This document shows, piece by piece, positions 25,027-33,191 of a stretch of DNA of 64,000 nucleotides; position 1 is the first letter of the stretch; the number at the start of each line of letters is the position of its first letter. The DNA is taken from NCBI RefSeq assembly GCF_004117935.1, contig NZ_SDOY01000112.1, positions 62,001 through 126,000 on the forward strand, in the 5' to 3' direction. The notes below the pieces were generated by a model. The model saw only the letters and a program-made list of their open reading frames with translations. It did not search any database and was not told the origin of the DNA. A program made the translations under genes and the position numbers. The stretch is from Streptomyces roseicoloratus. GTDB taxonomy: Bacteria > Actinomycetota > Actinomycetes > Streptomycetales > Streptomycetaceae.

Positions 25027-26241
25027 GTGAGTACATCCGTCGCAACCAGGTTCAGGACCGTCACCGCGCACCGGGACGCGGCCGGCGAGGACGTGTACGG
25101 CGAACTCTGCGCCGCGCTCTTCTCCGGTTTCCCGCGCCGCGACCAGCGGATGAAGGCCGAGCAGTACCTGAGCGGTCTGCTGACCGCGCAGGGCCGCAAG
25201 TCCATCCGCAACATCGCCGCGCAGATCGGCGGCCCGGCCGCCGAGCAGAGCCTGCACCACTTCATCTCCAGTTCCACCTGGGACTGGCGGCCGATGCGGG
25301 CGGAGCTCGCCCGGTTCGTCCAGCGGACCGGCTCGCCGCAGGCCTGGGTGGTCCGGCCCATGCCGATACCGAAGGCCGGGCAGCACTCGGTCGGCGTCGA
25401 CCGGCGCTTCGACCCCGAGCGCGGCCAGGTCTTCCGCGGCCAGCAGGCGTTCGGCGTGTGGTTCGCCTCCGAGGAGACCAGCGTCCCCGTCAACTGGCGG
25501 CTGTTCCTGCCCGATCCGTGGGTCAAGGACCCGACGCGGCGCGACCGCGCCGAGGTGCCCGAGGGCGCGGCGGAGGAGACGCTCGAGGAGTGCGCGGTCA
25601 ACGCGGCGCTCGACACCGCCCGCTGGCCCGAGGTGGCGCGCAAGCCGCTGCTGCTCGACATCCGCGGCGGCGCCGGCCGGGCGGCCCTGCACCGGCTGGC
25701 GCTCGCGGGCGTCCCGGTGGTGGCCCGGATCGGCACGGGCTGCCGGCTGACCGTCGCGGACCGCTCGCTGCCGGGCTTCGGCGCCGGGCCGCTCACCGCG
25801 CTGCAGATCCTGGAGTCCCTGAAGGGGCTGCGCCGCCCGGTCAGCTGGGTGGACTCGGCGGCCGGTGTGCGCACCTCGCGCACCTCCCTCGCCACGGCCG
25901 TTCGCGTCACCCTGCCCGTTCCGGCGGGCGAGCGGCAGCGGCCGCTGCTCCTGCTCGGCGAGTGGGACGACCCGCGGCGCGCCCCGGCCCGGCTGTGGAT
26001 CACCGACCTGACCGGTTCGGCGGTCGGCCCGCTGCTGCGGCTCACCAAGCTGTCGCGGCGGGTGGAGCGGGACTTCCGGTCGGTCGGCGAGGGCGCGGGC
26101 CTGCGGGACTTCGTGGGCCGCTCGTTCCGCGGCTGGCACCGGCACATCACGCTGGCCTCCGCGGCCCACGCGGCGACCGTGCTGGCGACGGCCGACCAGG
26201 GCGCCCCGTACGCGACGGTTCCCGCCCGCTCGGCGGGCTGA
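25027..26241 (+). CDS. IS701-type transposase homologue, probably domesticated and inactive
   Basis: This is a 404-residue protein of the IS701/DDE_5 family. It aligns well with family landmarks: an N-terminal helical AEQYLSGLLTAQGRKSIRNI, AEQSLHHFISSSTWDW, KAGQHSVGVDRRF and the C-terminal GRSFRGWHRHITLA. However, the segment before the Lys-Gly reads VVRPMPIPKAG, where active members have a DDT catalytic Asp (about residue 112). Asp near 209 (LLLDIRGG) and Glu near 346 (VERDF) remain, but the Lys expected seven residues after that Glu is Gly. No terminal inverted repeats or target duplication were found around it. It starts with GTG at 25027 behind GGAG. A retained DNA-binding role is likely. 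Confidence 0.8.
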   Translation: MSTSVATRFRTVTAHRDAAGEDVYGELCAALFSGFPRRDQRMKAEQYLSGLLTAQGRKSIRNIAAQIGGPAAEQSLHHFISSSTWDWRPMRAELARFVQRTGSPQAWVVRPMPIPKAGQHSVGVDRRFDPERGQVFRGQQAFGVWFASEETSVPVNWRLFLPDPWVKDPTRRDRAEVPEGAAEETLEECAVNAALDTARWPEVARKPLLLDIRGGAGRAALHRLALAGVPVVARIGTGCRLTVADRSLPGFGAGPLTALQILESLKGLRRPVSWVDSAAGVRTSRTSLATAVRVTLPVPAGERQRPLLLLGEWDDPRRAPARLWITDLTGSAVGPLLRLTKLSRRVERDFRSVGEGAGLRDFVGRSFRGWHRHITLASAAHAATVLATADQGAPYATVPARSAG

Positions 26242-26366
26242 GGCGGCGTCGGGCCCGCGAGCGACAGGCGGGCCGGGGCCCAGGTCCAGCCGGCGTCGGC
26301 GCCTGGTGACAGACGGCGGCGCGGACCGAGCCGAGGCGGCGGCCTCGCACGACGGACAGGGTCGGG

Positions 26367-26401
26367 GACGGGGCCGGGAACGCTCCGTTCCCGGCCCCGT
26401 C
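26367..26401. terminator. perfect 16-bp hairpin terminator
   Basis: Arms 26367-26382 and 26386-26401 are fully complementary (GACGGGGCCGGGAACG and its complement) with a CTC loop. It lies between the convergent transposase homologue and the PucR-type regulator and can serve both directions. Confidence 0.8.
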
Positions 26402-26444
26402 CCGCCGTCCCTCCGGACCGCCGTCCCGCCGTCCCTCCGGACCG
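26401..26444. repeat. two 20-bp direct repeats, 24-bp period
   Basis: The 20-bp unit beginning CCCGCCGTCC and ending GGACCG occurs at 26401-26420 and again at 26425-26444, exactly between two hairpins. It is probably a slippage duplication inside the terminator region. Confidence 0.8.
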
Positions 26445-26473
26445 GGGTCCGGGAGTTGGGGCTCCCGGACCCC
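26444..26473. terminator. second hairpin terminator, 12-bp stem
   Basis: GGGGTCCGGGAG (26444-26455) pairs perfectly with CTCCCGGACCCC (26462-26473) across a TTGGGG loop. Together with the hairpin at 26367-26401 it forms a double terminator between convergent genes. Confidence 0.75.
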
Positions 26474-26584
26474 GTACTCATGCCCCGTACGCCTCTGGCA
26501 GACCTCCGCCGCCCCTCCCGTGCCCGGCGCCCGCGCGCCGCATCCGGCGGCGGAACCACGCCGTTCCTCCGGACGCGGACCGCC

Positions 26585-28591
26585 CTACGGGGCGTCCTTG
26601 CCCGGCCCCGTCTGGCGGGTCTCGCCGAGGGCGGCGCGGCGGCGGGCGAGGACCTCGCGGGTGCGCTGGAGACGCAGCGCCAGCTGCACCTCCAGGACCT
26701 GGCCGGGCTTCTGCCACTCCGGGCCCAGGAGCTCGCCGATCCGCTCCAGGCGGCGCGAGACCGTGTTCGGGTGGACGTGCAGGGCCTCGGCCGCGTTGGT
26801 GGGACTGCCGCCCGAGGCGAAGTACGCCTCCAGGGTGTGGGTGAGGTCCGTGAACCGCTCGGCGTCGTAGTCCAGGACCGGCCCGATCGCCGACTCCACG
26901 AAACCGTCCACGTCGTGGTCGTCGGACAGCAGCAGTCCGAGGAAGCCCAGGTCCTCCACGGACGCCGCCGCTCCCGTGCCGCCGAGGGCGCTCATCGCGT
27001 CCAGGCAGCGCATGCCCTCCTGGTAGAGCCGTCCCACGCTGTCCGGGCTCCAGCCGGGGCCGGCCGCGCCCACCGAGACCGGGTGGCCGAGCAGCGGGGC
27101 GAGTTCGCCGGAGACGGCCTTCGCGGCGGCGGACGCGTCCACCCCGGGCAGCAGCAGCACGATGCAGCCGCCCTGCACGGTCTTCAGTCCCGCCATCCGG
27201 TACGCGTACGAGGACGCCCAGACCACCGCGCGGCCCTGTTCGCCGCCCTCGGGGCGGGCCACCACCAGGACGTGCGGCTTGCGCAGGTCGATGCCGAGGC
27301 GGCGGGCGCGCTGGGCGATCTGCTGCGGGGCGTGCTGCGGCTCGGCGAGCAGGTCGTCGAGGAGCTCGTCGCGGACGGGGCCCTCGGCGACGGCGGTGGA
27401 GCGCTGCATGAGGAGCAGGAAGGCGACGGACTGGGCGGCGAGTTCGAGCAGCCGCTCGTCCTCGCCGGTGAGGCCGGTCGTGGCGCGTACGACGAGGACG
27501 CCGAGGTCCTCGGAGCCGGCGATGACGGGCGCGACCCACGTCTGCTCGGCGCCGTCGTCCACCCCGCTGCCGCCGGACTCGTCGGCGCGCACCGGGCGGC
27601 GGCCCGCGTGCGCGTCGAGCGAGGCCTTCGCCACGGCGTCCTCGTCCAGGCCGGTGATCTCGCCGGTGGCGGCGAGCGTGCGACCGCCGGTGTCGCGGAC
27701 GAGGACGCACGCGTCGAGGGCGTCACCGGCGGCCTTGGCGACGCCGAGCAGATCGCCGCCGGACAGCACCAGGTTCATGATCCTGCGATGAGCCTCGCCG
27801 ATGTAGCGCATGCGCGTGAGCGCGGTGCGGGCGCGGGAGCTGTCCTCTTCGAGTTCGGTGACCTCGGCCGTGGTCTGGGCGAGGAGTCCGGCCTTCTCCG
27901 TGGCGACGGCGGCCAGGTCGGCGAGCGGGACGAGCAGTCCGAGCTCGCCGTCCGCGAACCTGCGGGCCCGGCGGTCGGCACCGTACAGCAGGCCGAGGAC
28001 GGTGTCGCCGATCCGCAGCGGCACGGCGAGGACGGAGCGCAGTCCCTCCGTACGGACGAGCTCGTCGACCGGGGCCAGGTGCGGGAAGCGGTCGTCCGTC
28101 AGATAGTCGTCGGTCCAGGCCGGTCCGCCGGTCGCGTGGACGAGTCCGCCGATGCCCTCGGTGTCGAGGGCGCCGGAGCAGGCGGCGGCGTCGAAGGCGG
28201 TGAGGCCGCCTTCGGCGCTGTGCAGCACGCGGACGCCGCGCGCGTCGCGGAGGGTGACACAGGCCACGTCCAGGTCCAGCAGCCGCCGGGCCCGGCGGAC
28301 GACCAGGCGCAGCAGCCCGTCCAGGTCGTACGGGAAGGTGAGGTCGCGGGCGGTGTCGGCGAGGACGTCGAGCCCCGCCTCGCGCTGCTCGCGGCGGGCG
28401 AACGAGCGGCCGATGCCGGTGGCGAGGTGCACGGCCCTTTCCAGACGGGCGAGTTCGGCCGGCGGCGGGCCGGTCACACGGGCCTCGTCGAGCAGTTCGG
28501 CGAACCGCTCGGTCGGCGCCTGCTGGGCCAGCAGCTCCAGCACGGAGAGCGCGTCCACGCCCCCGCCCCCGTCCGTGCCGTGGTCGGACAT
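26585..28591 (-). CDS. GAF-domain PucR/CdaR-type transcriptional regulator
   Basis: This is a 668-residue regulator. A helical N-terminus (about 1-75) is followed by a GAF domain (about 80-225; VACVTLRDARGV, RSVLAVPLRIGDTVLGLLYG), then a coiled segment (EVTELEEDSSRARTAL) and a second ligand-type/GGDEF-like region. A C-terminal PucR HTH_30 follows (TNAAEALHVHPNTVSRRLER, about 615-634). This architecture regulates catabolic or morphological genes in Streptomyces in response to small ligands. It starts with ATG at 28591. It is not clearly in an operon; the SARP gene upstream is on the same strand 231 bp away. Confidence 0.85.
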   Translation of the reverse strand: MSDHGTDGGGGVDALSVLELLAQQAPTERFAELLDEARVTGPPPAELARLERAVHLATGIGRSFARREQREAGLDVLADTARDLTFPYDLDGLLRLVVRRARRLLDLDVACVTLRDARGVRVLHSAEGGLTAFDAAACSGALDTEGIGGLVHATGGPAWTDDYLTDDRFPHLAPVDELVRTEGLRSVLAVPLRIGDTVLGLLYGADRRARRFADGELGLLVPLADLAAVATEKAGLLAQTTAEVTELEEDSSRARTALTRMRYIGEAHRRIMNLVLSGGDLLGVAKAAGDALDACVLVRDTGGRTLAATGEITGLDEDAVAKASLDAHAGRRPVRADESGGSGVDDGAEQTWVAPVIAGSEDLGVLVVRATTGLTGEDERLLELAAQSVAFLLLMQRSTAVAEGPVRDELLDDLLAEPQHAPQQIAQRARRLGIDLRKPHVLVVARPEGGEQGRAVVWASSYAYRMAGLKTVQGGCIVLLLPGVDASAAAKAVSGELAPLLGHPVSVGAAGPGWSPDSVGRLYQEGMRCLDAMSALGGTGAAASVEDLGFLGLLLSDDHDVDGFVESAIGPVLDYDAERFTDLTHTLEAYFASGGSPTNAAEALHVHPNTVSRRLERIGELLGPEWQKPGQVLEVQLALRLQRTREVLARRRAALGETRQTGPGKDAP

Positions 28592-28822
28592 GTCTCAACT
28601 CCCGCTGTTGAGCAGAACCGGGTGTCGCCGTCCGCACCCGTACCGCTGGCCGAAACTAGATCGGACGTGCACGGCGGTCAACGGTGAGATCGACTGCTTC
28701 ATTCCCGTTCGTTCCTCTTCCGCCCGATTGCACCCGCTCCAGTGTGCCGGTCCGCTGCCGCGCGCCTTCCCGGGGGCGGGCCATCGCCACGCCCACGCGG
28801 GCGCCGCACATGTGAGCGCGTG

Positions 28823-29743
28823 TCAGGCGGGCGCGCCCGCGACGGCCGGTACGAGCCGGAGGGGGCGCAGCCACGCCGCCTGCGCCTGCCACTGCGCCGG
28901 GGCCGGCACCGGCACCTGCGTGGGCACGCGGGGCCGGGGGACCTCCCGTACGGTCAGCAGCGAGCGGTGCAGCCGGCGCAGGCGCGCCGAGGGTTCCCGG
29001 CCGCCGTCGGCGCTCAGGGCCGCGCAGAGCCGGTGGTAGACCTCCACGGCGTCGTCGGTGCGGCCGGAGCGCAGCAGGGCGACCATGAATTGGGCGTGCA
29101 GCGACTCGTTGACGGGGTGGCGGGCGACGAGCACGGCGAGTTCGGGCACCAGCTCGGCGTGCCGGCCGAGTCCCAGTCGGGCCTCGACCCACTGGTCGAG
29201 CACGCTGAGCCGGGATGCCTCGAGCCGCTCGCCCTCCGCGCGCAGCCCGGGGCCGGCGTCGACGCCCGCGTACGGCTCGCCGCGCCACAGGGCCAGGGCC
29301 TCGCCGAGCCGGAGCGCGGCGCGCGCGAGGTCGCCCGTCTCCATGGCGCGGTATCCGGCGCCGGCCGCGCGCTCGAACTGCCGGACGTCGTGGGAGCCGC
29401 CGCCGGTGTCGAGCCGGTAGCCGCCGGACTGGGCGGCGAGCACGGTCTCGGCGGTGCGTCCGTCCGCCGCCGGCCGGTCCTCCGCGCCACGGCCGGCGCC
29501 CCGGCCGTCGTTCAGCGCGGCGGCGATCAGCGAGCGCAGCCCCAGGATGTGGGAGTGGAGCTCGGCGCGCGCTCCGCGCGGAGCGCCCGACGGCCACAGC
29601 TCCTCCATGAGGACGGAGACCGGGACGACCTGGTCGGCTCGGGCGGCGAGCAGCGCGAGCAGTTGTCGCGGTGCGGCGGCGGTCGGGGTGATCGACACCC
29701 CGTTCTCGCGCACCGAAAGTCCCCCCAGGATCCGGACGTCCAC
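28823..29743 (-). CDS. SARP-family activator (AfsR/DnrI type, short form)
   Basis: This 306-residue protein has an OmpR-like winged HTH at about 1-95 (MDVRILGGLSVRENG, RQLLALLAAR, LWPSGAPRGARAELHSHI) and a bacterial transcriptional activation domain at about 105-265 (FERAAGAGYRAME, LWRGEPYAGVD, HPVNESLHAQFMVALLRSG). SARPs activate antibiotic clusters by binding heptamer repeats. It starts with GTG at 29743 behind GAGGGG. Upstream lies an unusually AT-rich 400-bp region with palindromes, then a gamma-butyrolactone receptor gene on the same strand. The pair resembles hormone-controlled pathway regulators. The target cluster is not identifiable in the window. Confidence 0.88.
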   Translation of the reverse strand: MDVRILGGLSVRENGVSITPTAAAPRQLLALLAARADQVVPVSVLMEELWPSGAPRGARAELHSHILGLRSLIAAALNDGRGAGRGAEDRPAADGRTAETVLAAQSGGYRLDTGGGSHDVRQFERAAGAGYRAMETGDLARAALRLGEALALWRGEPYAGVDAGPGLRAEGERLEASRLSVLDQWVEARLGLGRHAELVPELAVLVARHPVNESLHAQFMVALLRSGRTDDAVEVYHRLCAALSADGGREPSARLRRLHRSLLTVREVPRPRVPTQVPVPAPAQWQAQAAWLRPLRLVPAVAGAPA

Positions 29744-29836
29744 GTTGCCCCCTCAGCATCTGCGCACGGGATGACCCTCGACGATTAGAAAAGAGACCGC
29801 GCGGCATGTCAATAAGAAACCGGACGGTATGGAATC

Positions 29837-29847
29837 ACTGGACCCTG
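29837..29847. repeat. duplicated half-site ACTGGACCCTG
   Basis: ACTGGACCCTG occurs at 29837-29847 and again at 29934-29944, 97 bp apart in the same orientation. The second copy is part of the right arm of the 43-bp palindrome. Both lie upstream of the SARP start. Confidence 0.7.
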
Positions 29848-29911
29848 CGGACGGCTTTTTTGCCCGTTTTGCACCGTCTTGCGGCCATGGAAAGGTCGTC
29901 AAGCGCTCAAG

Positions 29912-29954
29912 AAACGTACCCCTGGATCCAGTTACTGGACCCTGGGGTATGCTT
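29912..29954. promoter_or_regulatory. 43-bp imperfect palindrome upstream of the SARP gene
   Basis: Centred on T29933, 17 of 21 base pairs match. The core TCCAGT-T-ACTGGA (29927-29939) is perfect, and an outer block pairs TACCCC (29917-29922) with GGGGTA (29944-29949). It sits about 170 bp before the SARP start in an AT-rich island. It is longer than a normal TetR operator, so it could be a double operator or a cruciform/terminator. Confidence 0.65.
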
Positions 29955-30008
29955 TGGCGCTGATTTTCAGGCAACGGCGCAGGTGCCTTCCGGCCAGCGG
30001 TGCCCTGA

Positions 30009-30026
30009 AAACCGGCACAGCGGTTT
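30009..30026. promoter_or_regulatory. candidate gamma-butyrolactone-receptor site (ARE-like)
   Basis: AAACCG (30009-30014) and CGGTTT (30021-30026) form a dyad across 6 bp, followed by CGTTTGA. The ACCGG/CGGTTT composition resembles ArpA/ScbR-type sites. It is 266 bp before the SARP start and 120 bp beyond the receptor gene's 3' end. Confidence 0.4.
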
Positions 30027-30145
30027 CGTTTGAGATCATGATGACGCGCCGGGAGCGCGGAGGGAAGGCGGCGTCGAGGACGCGCCCGGACACACGAAAG
30101 CCGCGCGGGAGACCGCGCGGCGTCGGGCGTCGGGATCCGACCGGA

Positions 30146-30832
30146 TCAGGGAGTGGCGCCCTCCGTCACGGTGACGGCCTCCGTCACAGTGGCGCCCTCC
30201 GTCACACCGAGCGCGCGGGCGCCGCGGCCGGGCTCCAGGTCCAGCATGGTCAGCACGGACGGCACCACGATGCTGGGCAGTAAATGGTGATAGAGCGCCG
30301 AGGCCCAGCGCTCCATGGAGGAGCGGTCGCCCTCCAGCGCGTGGGTCATCAGGTTGAGCCCCGCGTAGGCGCCGACCACGAGCGGGGCCACCTCCTCGGG
30401 CACGGCGTGCGGCAGCAGCTCACCGCGCTCCTTCGCCTCCCGGAGCAGGGCCAGGTTGATCTCGGTCCACTCGCGGTAGGGGCCGCTGCGGTTGAGCTCG
30501 TGGCCGCCCTGGTCGAGGGTGAGCCGGACGCTCCCGCTCAGCACGCGGTCGACGGTGAGGCGGTGCGCGAACACCATGCCGACGTCCACGAACTCCTGCA
30601 CCTTGCAGGTCTGCGGCGGCGCCGTGGGCACCACCGACACCTGGGCGTCGATCACGGCGTGCGCGAGGTCTTCCTTGGAGTCGAAGTGGAAGTAGAGCGC
30701 GCCCTTCGTCACCCGGGCGAGCGCCAGGATGTCGGAGAGCTTGGCCGCCTCGTAGCCCCGCTCGTCGAAGACGGCGGCAGCCGCCTCCAGGATCGCCCTG
30801 CGCGTGCGAATCGCCCGATCCTGCTTCGCCAT
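30146..30832 (-). CDS. gamma-butyrolactone receptor (ArpA/ScbR family TetR)
   Basis: This 228-residue protein has the diagnostic N-terminus MAKQDRAIRTRR, the HTH in LALARVTKGALYFHFDSKEDL (about 38-58) and a C-terminal ligand domain of the family. Such receptors repress SARP and other genes until a gamma-butyrolactone hormone binds. The ATG at 30832 matches the family start; a GTG 9 bp upstream is too close to its Shine-Dalgarno sequence. Codon 184 (30281-30283 on the complement) is TTA, the rare leucine codon read by the bldA tRNA. The tail repeats Val-Thr-Glu units. No AfsA-type hormone synthase is visible nearby. Confidence 0.92.
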   Translation of the reverse strand: MAKQDRAIRTRRAILEAAAAVFDERGYEAAKLSDILALARVTKGALYFHFDSKEDLAHAVIDAQVSVVPTAPPQTCKVQEFVDVGMVFAHRLTVDRVLSGSVRLTLDQGGHELNRSGPYREWTEINLALLREAKERGELLPHAVPEEVAPLVVGAYAGLNLMTHALEGDRSSMERWASALYHHLLPSIVVPSVLTMLDLEPGRGARALGVTEGATVTEAVTVTEGATP

Positions 30833-30881
30833 GGGAGTCACGTCCCTCTCATCGCGCCCGAACCGGCATCCCGGTGGCCCG

Positions 30882-30911
30882 AGAAAACAAACCTTGGGGT
30901 ACCTATTTTCC
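30882..30911. promoter_or_regulatory. candidate autoregulatory ARE upstream of the receptor gene
   Basis: AAAACAAACC (30884-30893) followed by a GGTACCTATTTT half (30899-30909 region) gives an imperfect AT-flanked dyad of the kind bound by ArpA/ScbR-type receptors. It lies 50-80 bp before the receptor start, where autorepression is usual. Confidence 0.5.
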
Positions 30912-31020
30912 GGCAGGTGGAAGATACCCGAAGCCTTGTTCGCAGTGAACCCGCAAGCCCGGCCACCCGCTTGCGCAAGCCACTGACCAGCGGAGTTGCG
31001 GACAGCGGCAAGTAAGAGAA

Positions 31021-31053
31021 CGTCAGGTCGGCGAACGTCGCACCAACCTGACG
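31021..31053. terminator. 8-bp inverted repeat beside the DUF1772 remnant
   Basis: CGTCAGGT (31021-31028) and ACCTGACG (31046-31053) are complementary across 17 nt, just beyond the remnant's stop at 31076. It may be the old terminator or an operator. Confidence 0.4.
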
Positions 31054-31075
31054 CACCGCCACCGACCGCCCGATG

Positions 31076-31308
31076 TCACTCAGGGCGACGGAAAAACCGA
31101 CCCTCCGGTCCTGTGTCGCGGACGACCGCCCGGAACACCGGCTCCGGCCCGTACTCGTTGATCCGCCGCATCGCGCTCACGAACTCCTCGTCCGTGAGGC
31201 GGGCCAGGCCGGCATCACGCCGGTCCGGAAGATCCGCGGGAAACCGGCGTGGAGACCGGTGGAGACGGCTGCGAGGGCGAGCGGCAGGGCGGCCACGGGG
31301 TCCCTCAT
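31076..31308 (-). pseudogene. DUF1772-like (anthrone-oxygenase-type) membrane protein remnant
   Basis: Reading leftward from ATG 31308 gives MRDPVAALPLALAAVSTG, a typical first membrane helix of DUF1772 proteins, continuing to a GVMPA motif. A one-base shift near 31205 is then needed to join LARLTDEEFVSAMRRIN and its tail, ending at TGA 31076-31078. The product would be about 77 residues against roughly 150-170 for the family, so it is both frameshifted and truncated. It directly follows the VWA gene on the same strand. Confidence 0.65.
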
Positions 31309-31382
31309 GACGCTCACCCCGTGGAGACGGCTGCGAGGGCGAGCAGCAGGGCGGCCACGGGGTCCCTCATGACGCTCACCCC
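31259..31382. repeat. 62-bp tandem duplication
   Basis: 31259-31320 and 31321-31382 are identical except for one base (GCGGCAGG against GCAGCAGG). Each copy spans the end of the VWA reading frame and the start of the DUF1772 remnant. Because 62 is not a multiple of 3, the extra copy creates an aborted 18-codon start peptide (ATG at 31370) ahead of the remnant. Confidence 0.9.
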
Positions 31383-32950
31383 GCGTACGGGTCGGACGAG
31401 CCGGAGCCGGAGCCGGAACCGGAACCGGTGAGCCCGTCGGCCCGCCGGATGGCCTCGGCGAGCTCCCGTACGGACGCGGAGTGCGCCCGCTCGGCGAGCG
31501 CGCCCGCGCGGGCCGCGAGGACGGACAGCGGCGGCGCGCCCGGCAGCCGTCCGCCGCGCAGCCGGTCGGCGAAGTAGCCGGCGATGGCGGTCAGCTGGAG
31601 GCTGTCGTGGCCGTCGCCCCAGACCGGTGCGGTCAGCGCGGCGGTGTCCACGGTGCCCGCGCGCTCGTGCGGGGCGCGGGTGGCCGGGTCGAGCCAGCGG
31701 ACGGTGGCCGTCGCGACCGTGCCCTGCCGCCCCGGCCGCAGCTTCACCGCGTACAGCGCGGTCACGGTGTGCCCGGCGCCGATCTCGCCGCCGTCGACCC
31801 GGTCGTCGCGGAAGTCCTCGTCGGCGACCTTCCGGTTGTCGTAGCCGACGAGCCGGAAGTCCGCCACCGTCCCCGGGTCGAAGGCGACCTGGGCCTTGGC
31901 GTCCCGGGCGCGGAGTTCTACATGGCCGGGCAGCTGGTCGACGAAGACCTTGCGGGCCTGCTCGGGCGTGGCGACGTAGGTGGTGTGGCCGTCGCCCTTG
32001 TCGGCGAGCTTCTCCATGAACGCGTCGCCGTAGTCGCTGCCGACGCCGACGCCGAACAGGGTGATCCCGTACGCGCGGCGCTCCTTGTCGACCCGCTCCA
32101 GGATGCCTTCGGCGTCGGTGTCGCCGGTGTTCGCGAGGGCGTCGGAGAGCAGCACGACCCGGTTGGTGGCGCCCTTGCGGTGGCCCTCGACGGCGACGTC
32201 GTAGCCGGTGCGCACGCCGTCCTCCACGTTGGTGGAGGAGCCGGTCCGCAGGCCGTCGACGACGTCGTGGATCCGGCCGCGGTGGTCGCCCACCCGGGTC
32301 ATGGGGAGCCGGACCTCGGCCTCGGAGCTGAAGGTGACGAGGGCGACGGAGTCGTCGTCGCGCAGCCGGTCGGTCATCAGCCCGAGGGACTCCTTGGCGA
32401 GGTCGAGCCGGCCGGGCTCGCCCATGGAGCCGGACACGTCGATGACGAACGTGAGGGCCGCGGGCGGCCGTTCGGAGTCGCCGGGGCGGGTCGCGAGGCC
32501 GACCCGGAGCAGCGACCAGCCGTCCGCGTCGGAGCGGGCGCCGTCGAGGGTGACGCTGAAGCCGTTGTCCTTCGGCCGCGGATAGTCGGGCCGGAAGCTG
32601 TTGACGAACTCCTCGGGCCGTACGTCCTCGGGGTCGGGCAGCCGGCCCTCGCCGAGGGTGCGGCGGGCGTAGCCGTACGAGGCGGTGTCGACGTCGAGGG
32701 CGAAGGTGGAGAGCCGCTCGGGAGCCTCGGGCCCGGCCGTCCCGGGCGACTCGGGCGCGCCGGAGGGCCGCCGCGTGTCCGGGGCGCCGGGCGCGGGCGC
32801 CGGCGCGCCGCGCCCCTTCGACGCGGAGCCGTGGGCACCCGTACGGGTGGTTCCGTCGGAACCGGCGGCGCATCCGGTCAACAGCAGGGCGCCGCCCAGC
32901 AGTCCGGCGAGCACTCCCGTCGCGGCCCGTCGCCGCGTCCTCCGCCTCAT
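31376..32950 (-). CDS. VWA-domain lipoprotein (YfbK-like)
   Basis: This is a 524-residue secreted lipoprotein. It has an Arg-rich n-region, a hydrophobic core and the lipobox LLTGC with Cys27, then a Pro/Gly/Ala-rich linker. The VWF_A N-terminal domain (YGYARRTLGEGRLPDPEDVRPEEFVN, in parts) precedes a VWA domain with MIDAS VIDVSGSMG (about 160-168), and a DUF3520-like C-terminal domain follows. The end is a (GS)n tail. It likely mediates Mg-dependent protein contacts on the cell surface. GGGGGAG precedes ATG 32950; upstream in-frame ATGs at 32965 and 32980 are possible. The 3' end lies in the 62-bp duplication. Confidence 0.85.
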   Translation of the reverse strand: MRRRTRRRAATGVLAGLLGGALLLTGCAAGSDGTTRTGAHGSASKGRGAPAPAPGAPDTRRPSGAPESPGTAGPEAPERLSTFALDVDTASYGYARRTLGEGRLPDPEDVRPEEFVNSFRPDYPRPKDNGFSVTLDGARSDADGWSLLRVGLATRPGDSERPPAALTFVIDVSGSMGEPGRLDLAKESLGLMTDRLRDDDSVALVTFSSEAEVRLPMTRVGDHRGRIHDVVDGLRTGSSTNVEDGVRTGYDVAVEGHRKGATNRVVLLSDALANTGDTDAEGILERVDKERRAYGITLFGVGVGSDYGDAFMEKLADKGDGHTTYVATPEQARKVFVDQLPGHVELRARDAKAQVAFDPGTVADFRLVGYDNRKVADEDFRDDRVDGGEIGAGHTVTALYAVKLRPGRQGTVATATVRWLDPATRAPHERAGTVDTAALTAPVWGDGHDSLQLTAIAGYFADRLRGGRLPGAPPLSVLAARAGALAERAHSASVRELAEAIRRADGLTGSGSGSGSGSSDPYAG

Positions 32951-33191
32951 GGTCGTCTCCCCCATGGCGTCGTCACCCATCTCTTCTTCCGTGTCCGGCA
33001 CTGGTGAATGTGACGTGCGCGGGGGCTCGACGGACCGGACGAAGGAGTTGCGGAAGGATCTCAATGCGGCAACGGCGGCGGAGACGCGCCGCCGTGGCAG
33101 GGACTCGCCATCCTTGTCAACAGGGGTTGTCACCGTACGCAGTCGCGTGCGTACATGGAGTGGCACACCGGTCGGGCGGGGGTGGTCAGCG

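Noticed and set aside
25027..26241. Active insertion sequence
   Set aside because: No terminal inverted repeats or target-site duplication seen, and catalytic residues are missing.
32685..33191. N-terminal extension of the LuxR-type regulator
   Set aside because: It would overlap the VWA lipoprotein gene antisense and adds only low-complexity residues.
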